From NCBI GenBank assembly GCA_019916065.1, contig CM034239.1, forward strand, positions 44,408,663 through 44,472,662: 64,000 nt of DNA, written 5' to 3'. Under the pieces are notes generated by a model that was not told the DNA's origin, did no database searches, and worked only from the letters and a program-made list of their open reading frames with translations. The position numbers and the translations under genes are program-made. Shown in pieces: positions 45,801 through 57,800 of the stretch; the stretch's first letter is position 1, and each line of letters opens with the position of its first letter. The stretch comes from Vitellaria paradoxa (Eukaryota > Streptophyta > Magnoliopsida > Ericales > Sapotaceae).

Positions 45801-48800
45801 ATAAACCTTCCCTTAGAATGATTATTGTAATCTCCAAAACAAACTTGGCCCTCTTTCCAAGCCTAATTCAATCTTTTCTCCAGTTGATAGAATAAATCTA
45901 GTATAAGTAATAAAATTGCCCTTCCCTTCAACAAACTAATATAGTATCTGATCATAACTACCAAAAAAAAAAAAAAAAATACAGTAACTGATTGTTGGGA
46001 AATAGAGATAGAAGTAGAATTACTGAGGTTTTTAAGTGAGAGAGTGCTGCTGCACTTCTTGAAGAGAAGAATTAGATTTCCCTTGTATTTTTAAAGGAGC
46101 TAGACACAGCTTTATATAGAAGCTGTATATAGGAAATTACATAGAGAATTTAACATTCTAGGGACTTAGCAAAACATTATATAAGCCTAGACAAACAGCA
46201 GAGAATTAAATGGATGACAGCCGACTCCTTGGAATTAAACAATGACTTTTGACTCACGGTTTTCCTCACAAATTCCCCTCTAAAACAGTGAGTCCCAACA
46301 TGTCTCTGAACTTCAAAAACTTCTCAGTAGTAACAGGTTTTGTGAGCATGTCTGCTAGTTGTTCATTAGTGTTGATGAACTGTAGATGTATCTCTTCTTT
46401 CTGCACAAGGTTACGAATAAAATGATGTTTGAGTTCGATGTGCTTTGATCTGGCATGAAAAACTAGGTTCTTTGTTAGGGCAATTGCAGACGTATTGTCA
46501 CAATAAATAGTTGTAGGACCCTTCTGCTTCAATCCTAAATCATTGAGCAATTTCCTTAGCCAAACTCCTTCACAAGCAGCTTCTGTTGCTGAAGTATATT
46601 CAGCCTCTGCACATGACAAGGCAATAGTGTTTTGCTTTCTAGAACACCATGAGATGGTGCTATTTCCAAGGCAGAAAATATAGGCTGATGTGCTTCTTCT
46701 ATCATCAGTAGATCCAACCCAATCACTATCGGTAAAACCTGTCAAAATGAACTCGGAGTCTCTGCCATACTTCAATCCAAGTTTCAATGTGCCTTTTAGG
46801 TATCTTAATACCCTTTTTGCTGCTACATAATGAAGCACACTTGGGCTGTGCATGAATCTTGACAACATACTAACAGCTTGAGTGATATCCGGTCTAGTAT
46901 GAGTCAAGTAAATAAGGGATCCAACTAAACTCCTGTACTGATTTTCATCAAACTTCTTAGCTCCATCATTAGAGTTTAATTTTTCATTTAAAGCCATAGG
47001 AGTACTTACAACCTTACAATCCTTCATGTGGAATTTCTTCAAGATGTCAGCTGCATATTTTTCTTGGGAAATGAAAATTTCCCCTCTTCCTTGCTTCACT
47101 TGCATCCCAAGGAAGTACTTCATGATTCCTAAGTCTGTCATCTCAAAGTTCCTCATCACTGAGTGCTTAAAATCAGCAAGTTAATGATGATTGCTCCCAA
47201 AGTAAATCAAATCGTCAACATACAAGCAAACTATGATAAAATCAGCTTCATTCTTCATAAAATAAAGTGTTGGTTCATGAGAACTTTTCTGAAAACCTGA
47301 ATTCTGAAAGTAAGAATCAATCTTACTATTCCAAGCTCGTGGAGCTTGTTTGAGGCCATATAATGCCTTGTTCAGCCAGTACACCTTCTCTTCTTTGCCT
47401 TTGCCTTCATATCCATGTGGCTGCTCCACATAAACTTCCTCTTTCAGTTCTCCATTAAGGAAGGATGATTTGACATCCATTTGATACACATTCAACTCCA
47501 TTTGGGCAGCAATTGCAAGAAGAAATCGGATTGTCTCAATTCTTGCAACTGGTGCAAAAGTCTCATTGAAATCTACTCCAGGCTGTTGGGAATAGCCTTT
47601 GGCCACTAACCTAGCCTTGTGCTTTTGAATGGAACCATCCTCATTGTACTTAGTCTTGTAAACCCATTTAAGACCGATAATGTCTTTACCTTTGGGAGGA
47701 TCTACAAGATTCCAAGTTTTGTTCTTATCAATCATGTTCGGTTCTTCTTCCATGGCCTTTTGCCATTTTTCATTCTTTACAGCTTCTTCAAAAGTCTGTG
47801 GCTCACAAGAGAAAAGAGCAAAATCTGCATTTTCATTGGAGAAATAGCTTCTAAAATCACCATATCTCTCTGGCGGTCTTCTAACTCTTTCAGATCTTCT
47901 TAGAATAGGTGAAGAAGATGAAGTTCCTTCATTATCTGAACTTCCAGATCCTGAACTTGAGCTTTGAGCTGTAGTTCTAGCTTCTGAAGTTGCTGGATTC
48001 TGAGTTTCAGCAACTGATTTTGTTGTTAATGGTTCAGCTGGAGCAAAATCTTGGATATTTGATGAATTTTGGCTGCTGGAATTCCACTGCCATACTGCTC
48101 TTTCATCAAAGATGACATCTCTTGCCACTGTAAGCTTGTCATTAACAGGATTCAGCAACCTGTAGCCCTTGGATTCATCGCTGTACCCAATGAACAAAAG
48201 CTTCTCTCCTTTCTGATCGAACTTACCTTTATTTGGAGCCTTGTTGAGTAAGTAGGCTGGACAACCAAACACTTTTAGATGGCTAACTTCTGGCTTTCTC
48301 CGATTCCAAGCTTCACAGGGAGTTTTGTTCCTTACTGATTTTGTTAGAGACCTGTTTAAGATGTAAACAGTAGTATGTACAGCTTCAGCCCAAAGAGAAT
48401 TAGGAAGCTCCTTACCTTTTAACATGCTCCGAGCCATCTCAACAATGGTTCTATTCTTTCTTTCAGCAACTCCGTTTTGCTGAGGGCTTCTACTCACAGT
48501 TAATTGCCTTTGAATGCCTTCTTTCTTACAATAATCCATGAATGGTTGATAGATGAATTCACCTCCGCAATCAGTTCTTAAGGTTTTCATTTTCAACCCA
48601 CTTTGTCTTTCAACAAGGGCTTTGAATTCTAGAAATTTTGAGAAGGCATCTGATTTTTGTTGAATAAAATACAGCCACACCATTCTAGTATAATCATCAA
48701 CAAAAAGGATGAAGTACCTTTTATTCCCAAGTGATGGAGTTCTTGTGGGACCAAATATATCTGCATGAACAAGCTTCAAAGGAGATTTGGCTCTCCAAGA

Positions 48801-51800
48801 AGTATTTGGGAAAGGAAGTGTTGGAAAATAGGAAAGTCTTTCAACAATAATTGCTAATTGATGTTATTAATGTATCTGTAATTAATGTATTCATCTAGGA
48901 AGATGTATATTCATGTATCCGTAGATTCATGTATCCATAGTTAATATAGGATGATGTATCTAGCCTATAGGAAATCTGAACAGTTTATTTTGTAAATGTA
49001 TAAATCACAGACAACCCAGTTGTGGAAGGTATGTTATAGAGAAAAGAATTCCTACTGTTCACTATTTTTATGGTATCAGAGCAAACAATTGCTTGCTGAA
49101 TTTTTTTTCCGTTCTTCCCTCCTCTTTTTTTCCTCTTGTTGTCTCGACTGTAGCAGTCTCTGAAACACCATGTCTACTATTTCAATTGAGTCCACTGCTG
49201 CCCCAACATCCTCCTTTGTTGCAAACCCGTCAAAAGGTAATGGAACCAACTCCGAGTCTCACTCTGTTCAAGTTACCACTATTCGCTTGAATGGTGATAA
49301 TTTTTTACGTTGGTCTCAATCGGTTCGCATGTACATTCGAGGGCGTGGGAAGATGAGCTATTTGACTGGTGAAAAAACAGCCCCTACAGAAGATGATCCA
49401 GCCTATGCGACTTGGGATGCTGAAAATTTCATGGTCATGACATGGCTTGTGAATTCCATGGAAGAGGATATTAGCTCTAACTACATGTGCTATCCAACGG
49501 CACAAGAGCTTTGGGAGAATGTGAACCAGATGTATTCGGATTTGGGTAATCAATCTCAAATATTTGAGTTGACTCTCAAACTTGGTGAGATGCGTCAAGG
49601 AGAAGATAGTGTCACCAAATATTTCAATTCTCTGAAACGGGTGTGGCAAGATCTCGATCTATTCAATACCTATGAATGGAAATCCGTGGAAGATAGCCAT
49701 CATCACAAAAAAAATTGTCGAGGACAATCGGATTTTTAAGTTTCTTGCTGGCCTCAACGTTGAATTTGATGAAGTAAGGGGAAGAATTATTAAAAGACAG
49801 CCCCTTCCCTCAATCGATACTGTCTTTTCGGAGGTACGAAGAGAGGAGAGTCGAAGGAATGTGATGCTAGGCAAGAAAGGACCCAGCATTGCTGTTGAAA
49901 GCTCTACCTTAGTGGTTGCCGATGCAAATTCCAGCAAAGCCATCACTTATCAGCGCAAGAATGATGACAAACCACGGGTTTGGTGTGGTCATTGTAACAA
50001 ACCGCGCCACACCCAGGAAACTTGCTGGAAACTTCACGGCAAACCAACAAATTGGAAGAGCAGTAAGTCTGGTGACAGATCTGGCCGAGCTTTTCCTACT
50101 GCCACTGAAGCAGAGGTCAGCCCCTTTACTAAAGAGCAGATGGAACATCTTCTTATACTGCTAAAATCCAATTCACCATCTGGTATTCCTAATGTTTCTG
50201 TGGCTCAGACAGGTAATGAACATAATGCTTTTTCTTGTCAAAATTCATCCGCTCCTTGGATCATTGATTCAGGAGCTTCTGACCATATGACTAGTTCTTC
50301 GCATTTATTCAAAACTTATTCACCATGTTCTGGCAATGATAAGGTTAGAATTGCAGATGGTAGTTTTTCATCTATTGCAGGTAAAGGCTTAATAAAAATC
50401 TCAGAAAGAATAGATCTTAAATCTGTTCTTCATGTTCCTAAACTTGCCTACAATCTCTTGTCCGTTAGCAAACTATCCAAAGAATCTAATTGTTGTGTTA
50501 CCTTCTTTGAATCTCATTGTATTTTTCAGGACCAAAGCTCGGGGAGGACGATTGGCAGTGCTAGGATGATAAATGGTCTCTACTATTTTTGAGGATAATC
50601 TATCTTTTAATAAAAAAGCTCAAGGCTTTAGTAGTATCAGTTCTATCTCTGTTCGTGAACAAATAATGGTTTGGCATTGCAGATTAGGCCATCCTAGTTT
50701 TTCCTATCTAAAACATCTGTTTCCATCATTGTTTAAGAATATAGACACTACATCTTTTCAATGTGAAAGTTGTTTTTTGTCCAAAAGTTATTGTGCAACT
50801 TATTTTCCTAAACCTTATCGTGCATCTAGACCATTCTATTTATTTAATAGTGATGTGTGGGGACCTTCAAAGGTTACTACTATAAACCAAACCAAACCAA
50901 GCATTTTCCCACTAGGTGGGGTCGGCTATATGGATTTGTCGACGCCAATTAGATCTGTTTAGGGGCATGTCAGGAAAAAAAATGGTTTGTGACATTTATA
51001 GACGACCATACTCATCTTTGCTAGATTTATCTAATGCGTGAGAAATCTGAAGTTGAAAAATTATTCAAAGATTTTTACAATATGATTGAAAATCAATTTC
51101 AAACAAAAATCAGTATACTTCGATCTGACAATGGGACGGAGTATTTTAATAAAGTTTTGAAAACCTTTTTACAAGAAAAAGGTATTTCCCATCAATCTTC
51201 ATGTTGTGATACTCCTCAGCAAAATGGAATAGCCAAACGAAAAAATAAACATTTGCTTGAAGTAGCTCGTGCTATAATGTTTTATATGAATATTCTAAAA
51301 TATTTATGGGGAGATGCTATTTTGACTGCATCTTATTTGATCAACCGGATGCCTACACGTGTTTTACAGTATATCACTCCATTAGATTGCGTAAAAAGGG
51401 AATTTCCAAAATTCAGAATTAGTTCAGAACTGCCTTTAAAAATTTTTGGTTGCACTACTTTTGTTCACATACCATGTAAATCTCGATCTAAATTAGATCC
51501 GAGAGCTGAAAGATGTGTTTTTTTAGGATATGCTCCTAATCAAAAAGGGTATAAATGTTTTAACCCTCAAACAAAAAAATTCCATATCAATATGGATGTC
51601 TCTTTTTTGGAAAATACTCCATTCTTTACCAAAAATTTTCTTCAGGGGGAGAAAATCAATGATGAAGATAATTTTTGGGAAAAATCTGCACCTTTACCCA
51701 ATACAATTGTTGAACTTGATATTGGCATAAACGGGTTTTTACCAGCAGAGAAAGAAGTACTACCAAAGGATAAATTTAATCCTAATTCTGAGCTTCTGGT

Positions 51801-54800
51801 TTATACTAGAAAGAGGATCCTTGAAAGAAATAAAGATCTTCCTATTATCCCAGTACAAGATCAATCAGAATCCCTGAACAATGACTTTTTGAAAATTTCA
51901 GGTAACTCTTCTCCCATTCTTGTTCTATCTGATTCTATTCCTACTGTATCTTCTGCTCCCATTTCGGTCTCAGATCTTGACATTCCAATTGCCATAAGAA
52001 AAAGAACCCGAACATGCACTAAATATCCTATTGCCAAGTATATTTCTTACCAAAAACTCTCTGATAGTCATAGAGCATTTACTTCAAATATTTCTCAACT
52101 TGTTGTGCCAAGAAATATCCAGGAAGCACTAGGTGATCCGAATTGGAAATTGACAGTACTTGAGGAGATGAACGCTGTGAGAAAGAATGGCACATGGGAG
52201 ATAATTAACTTGCCGAAGGACAAGAAAACTGTAGGGTGTAAATGGATTTTTACAGTAAAATGCAGGGCAGATGGAAGTGTAGAGAGGTACAAGGCGAGGC
52301 TTGTTACAAAAGGTTTTACACAAACCTATGGAATCGACTACCAAGAGACATTTGCCCGTGTAGCCAAAATAAACTCAATTCGAGTATTATTGTCCCTTGC
52401 TGTGAATTCCAACTGGCCTTTACACCAATTGGATGTAAAAAATGCGTTCCTTGATGGAGACTTAGAAGAGGAAGTTTTTATGAGTTTGCCACCGGGGTTC
52501 GAAAAAACACTTGGTATAGATAAAGTTTGCAGATAAAGAAAATCATTATACGGCCTCAAACAGTCTCCGAGAGCTTGGTTTGAACGCTTTGGCAAAGCAG
52601 TAAGACGTCATGGATATTGTCAAAGTCAAGCAGATCATACCATGTTTTATAAACACTCAAACGAAGGTAAAATTGCTATTTTGATTGTTTATGTGGATGA
52701 TATTATCTTGATAGGAGATGATAGTGCCGAACTGAAAAGATTAAAAGAAAGACTTGCTGATGAATTTGAGATCAAAGACTTGGGCACGTTAAAGTATTTC
52801 CTCGGAATGGAGTTTGCTAGGTCTAAGGAAGGTATATTTGTCAATCAATGCAAGTATGTACTGGACTTGCTCGGGAAAACAGGTATGTTTAGCTGTATAA
52901 CCGCTGAGATACCAATAAAACCCAACACAAAACTACAACCTGCTAAGACCGAAAGTGTAGTGAACAAAGAACAATATCAACGACTTGTTGGAAGGTTGAT
53001 TTATTTGTCTCATACACGACCGAATATAGCTTTCTCAGTAAGTTTGGTTAGTCAATTCATGCATTCACCTGCATCTGAGCACTTTCAAGCAGTCTATAGA
53101 ATTCTGTGATACTTGAAGGGGACTCCTGGAAAAGGCTTACTATTTAAGAAACGTGGGCATTTACAAATTGAAGCATATACCGATGCAGACTGGGCTGGAA
53201 GTACAACAGATAGGAGATCAACATCTGCATACTATTCATTTGTTGGAGGAAATCTTGTTGCTTGGCGAAGTAAAAAACAAAATGTGGTTGCTAGAAGTAA
53301 TGTAAAGGCCGAATTTAGAGCAGTGGCTCATGGTATTTGTGAAATTATGTGGATTAAAAGATTACTAGAAGAGTTAAAAGTTGCAGATTCACTGCCTATG
53401 AGGTTATACTGTGACAACAAGGCAGCAATTTCAATTGCCCACAATCCAGTTCTTCATGACAGAACAAAGCATGTAGAAGTAGATAAACACTTTATCAAAG
53501 AAAAGCTTGACAGTGGGTTAATTTGTATGACATATATCCCAACTATCGAACAGATTGCTGATGTATTTACTAATGAGCTCCACAAGAAGCAATTTGACAT
53601 CTTTATGGGCAAGCTGACTATGGAAGATAGCTTCAAGCCAGCTTGAGGGGGAGTGTTGGAAAATAGGAAAGTCTTTCAATAATAATTGCTAATTGATGTT
53701 ATTAATGTATCTGTAATTAATGTATTCATCTAGGAAGATGTATATTCATGTATCCGTAGTTAATATAGGATGATGTATCTAGCCTATAGGAAATCTGAAC
53801 AGTCTATTTTGTAAATGTATAAATCACAGACAACCCAGTTGTGAAAGGTATGTTATAGAGAAAAGAATTCCTACTGTTCACTGTTTTTAGGAAGATGGTG
53901 CATCTTTCCATAGACACAGCCCTCACAAACTTCCTCTATTTGATTTATTTGGGGAAGACCACGAACCATATCCTTTTACTTAAGTAGCTGCAGCCCCTTA
54001 TGATTTAAAAGGCCATATCTGAGATGCCACAATTGAGATTCGTCTAAAATTTCACCCTTCAAGGCTACCGGACTTGCATAGTTGACGGAGAGTGGAAAAA
54101 CTTTGTTGCGAGTCATCTCAACCTTTGCCATTAGTTGGTTCTTCTTGTCTATAATTCTGCACTTATTTTCTTCAAAGACCACCCGATATCCTTTCTGAAT
54201 CATCAGCCCAATACTTAAGAGATTGTGAGCAAGAGTTGGGACGTAAAGAACATCATGAATGAACTTTTGCTCACCAGATCTGGACTGAACTGCAATTACT
54301 CCTTTTCCTTGAACTCTTTCAGATTTTCCATCACCAAGAATGACAGAATTTGAGAAATTTTCATCAATTTTAACAAATAACTCGCGGTCATTTGTCATAT
54401 GGCTACTGCAACCACTGTCAAGGTACCAAACCCGGTCCTTTCTGTTTTCAGCATTGAGACAAGTTAAAAACACTTGTTCTTCATCATTCTCTTTGTTGAA
54501 ATTAGCTTCTGAACTTTCATTCTTCTTGTGCCAGCAGTCTCGGTCTGAATGATTTGGAATCCGACACCTTTTACACCTAAAATAGCATTCAGCTGAAGTG
54601 TGATTGGACTTCTTGCATATGATGCAATTCTGTCCCTGATTGCTGATTCTTTGAAGTTGAGTATTTCTGCCTCTACCTCGGTCTCTTCCACACCCTCGGG
54701 ACTGGTTATTTTGATTCCTTTGAAACTAATCTTGATGCTGGAAGTTTCCCTTCTTTTCTTGATTTTTCCGTCCCAAATTGACCTTTGATTGAAAGGCCTG

Positions 54801-57800
54801 TTTCAAGGACTGACCTGAGGATCTCTTCATTCTTTCCTCATATGATTCTAAGGAACCACAAAGGTCATACATGGTCAGAATTGAGAGATCTTTTGATTCT
54901 TCGATTGCTGCAGCTGCATGATCACATTTTGGTGGCAGACTTCTGAGAATCTTCTCTACTATCTTCTTTTCTTCAATCTGATTGCCATAAGCTCTGATTT
55001 GATTTACAATTTCAGTAACCCTGGAGAAAAAATCTTTGATGCTTTCTGATTCTTTCATTGTCAAGCAATCAAAGTTCTTCCAAAGTGACTGAAGTCTAAT
55101 AGAGACAACTTTATTATTCCCTTGAAATTCTTTCTTCAAAGTTTCCCATGCATCTTTGGCTTTACTAATGCCAAAAATGCGTGGATAGATGGTCTTGCAG
55201 ATTCCTTGATGGAGGTAACTCAAGGCAAGGGCGTTGTTCTTGATCTTTTCTTTGTTCTGAGCAGAAACCTGAGATGAGGTCTCTGTACTTCTGCTTACAG
55301 AGGATGAATCATCACTTGCTGATGGAGAATCATTATATCCTTCTTCAACAATCTCCCACAAGTCTCGTGAGATGAAGAAGAAACGCATCTGATCAGCGCA
55401 GTACTCATAGTTTTCTCCTTCAAAAATGGGTACTTGGCTTTGAGAATAATTGAACATAGTTCTAGTATAGGAGGAATTGCTGATCGACATGGCTCTGATA
55501 CCAAATTTGTTGGGAAATAGAAATAAAAGTAGAATTACTGAGATTTTTAAGTGAGAGAGTGCTGCTGCACTTCTTGAAGAGAAGAATTAGATTTCCCTTG
55601 TATTTTGAAAGGTGCTAGACACAGCTTTATATAGAAGCTGTATATAGGAAATTACATAGAGAATTTCACATTCTAGGGACTTAGCAAAACATTAAATAAG
55701 CCTAGAAAAACAGCAGAGAATTAAATGGATGACAACCGACTCCTTAGAATTAAACAATGACTTTTGACTCACGGTTTTCCTCACACTGATCAGGCAAAGG
55801 ATTTAATTTCAAATCACAATGCCAACTCAATAGGTAATTGCATGTGTTTGGTCCATTAAAAAAAGGTTAATTTAGGGCGTGTTGAGAGAAAATAAGTCTA
55901 ACATAGATAATAAAAAGCCCATTTCTAACAGCTTTACCTTTTAGATGAGATGGCGACTAATTGTTTAACACATCCTACAAACTCAAGCAAGTGGGCTTCA
56001 TTAGTTTTCCATTCCAACTAATAACAATTATTCCCTTCATCCTAGCTATACCAAGACAAAGGAATGTCATGCAAGGTAGGCAACTGCTGCAAACTAATAC
56101 TGCAACATACATTAACATAATTTAATGGTTTATGAGAGACCTTAGATCAAAATGTTGAATTACCTTAGCAAATAAACTAAAGGGGGGAAAAAAAAAGACA
56201 ACAAAGGAAAATTTAAAAACAAACATGAAATAAGAGGAAAAGCCAACATTGGATATTAAATCACAGTGATGATTATGAGACCACCAAAGCTTGAGCCTCA
56301 TAAGAGAGAAAATCTCAGACAGAAGATATTCCACATTTGAGTTTATCATCTACACATACATACTGAGAACCTATGATGAATTTCCAAGAATTAGGGATGG
56401 GTTTAATGCACCTGCATATGTCACGCAGTATTTTTAGTCTCCTCCGCCAGCTGAGTTTCTTTTTCTGTCCACTTAAATGGACTAAATAGTACAAGGATCC
56501 CATCTCCATATATTCAGTGACCATTGACAAGTGCGGGGGCATTGTGCAGGCACCAAGAAATAAGATAACTGCAAAAGAAAAACATCATTTCATTCACCAA
56601 CATTAACATAAAAATAGCAATGATAACTTTTTTTATCCACACCAAGTTCCACTTTTTATCTTTTTTCATTTTCATTTTATATGTCCATAAGCATTAAACA
56701 AAAGGAACATAAAGTTCTCGTCAGAACATTTCATTTCGCATGAATTTGCATTAAATTCATATGTTATTACATTATCATGTTTTTTAATGCACATTCCCAT
56801 AAAAGATTCTCTATGATTTTCAATCACTGGGAAAATATTTAAAAGGAAAATGTCACATAAGAAAGAAATAGTATCACCAGAAGCAGGTGAAGAAGAGTAC
56901 CATTTGGGTGTCGAAGGCGGCTGGATAGAAAAAACAAAAGTAGAGAAAGTAAAAAGGGTAAATTAGAAAGATATCAAAATATATTTGCATTAAATATACC
57001 AAAAAAAAAAAAATCAGTCAAGGAGCATATTAATTAGTCTGTCTAAAAAAATATACCTGAGAATTGATATTTCATTACAGAAATCCTCCATATTTTCAGC
57101 AGTCAGATCTTGCTCCAAGAAAACCTTGATGGCAACATCTGTTCCATTCCAAATGCCACGAAAAACTTCTCCAAAGAACCCTGGCGATGATAAAGGAACA
57201 AATATAAAATATAAACTAAACTGAATGACTCCCAGGGAAATATAAGCTCTCGTCCACTTATCTAAACACTTAATACATAAGTAGCAGTCACTGACAACAT
57301 GGTCAACATATTATTACATATTTCCATGTGGCATAAAATGCCATTACAAGAATAAATTTCAACGGATTGACTAAATACACAAGAAGCATGGACAATTCTT
57401 AGGTGTCGTATCACATCAGCACTCTCAAAACATTCCACAAACACTTCGTACACCATAGATCGACCTTTTGAAATTAGGCATTTTCACATAATTTCAGTCC
57501 ACATAATCTTAAGTCTACCTTTTATCCTCTTTAGCCCTTGTATTTAGATCAACTCACTCTTTCATAATAGTGCATCCATAGATCCACATTGGACATGACC
57601 AAACCATCTTAAACGACATTAAGATGGGACCATGCCAATACACCTTGTTGAGAAAAAACAAGTCAATATAAATTATAAAGTTGCCTTCTCCCTAACAAAT
57701 TAAGCCACTAGATGAGATAATGACTAACAATCTAACATAGTAGCAGACAAAGGTCTTGAGTTTAAATCTTATCGCCACCCAAAAAATCAATAGTTACACG

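Larger units (their letters stand above)
48819..53889 (+). mobile_element. Nested Ty1/Copia LTR retrotransposon (inner)
   Basis: 5071 bp, inserted in the integrase region of the outer Copia with a perfect 5-bp duplication GGAAG (48814-48818 and 53890-53894). Removing it plus one duplication keeps the outer pol in frame across the join. LTRs run TGTTGG...TTTTTA, so they end in TA rather than CA. The primer-binding site (initiator tRNA-Met) directly follows the left LTR and the polypurine tract directly precedes the right one. LTR differences: four substitutions (about 1.7%) plus one 16-bp indel. Opposite orientation to its host element. Confidence 0.94.
45993..55785 (-). mobile_element. Ty1/Copia LTR retrotransposon (outer), split by a nested Copia
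   Basis: 278-bp LTRs at both ends and a perfect 5-bp target duplication CTGAT (45988-45992 and 55786-55790). It reads on the minus strand, the same sense as the host kinase. Without the nested insertion it is about 4.7 kb, normal for Copia. Order gag, protease, integrase, reverse transcriptase, RNase H confirms Copia; the gag with two zinc knuckles suggests a Tork/Tnt1-like lineage, not certain. The LTRs differ at about ten positions (3.6%), the oldest of the three insertions here. Confidence 0.93.
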
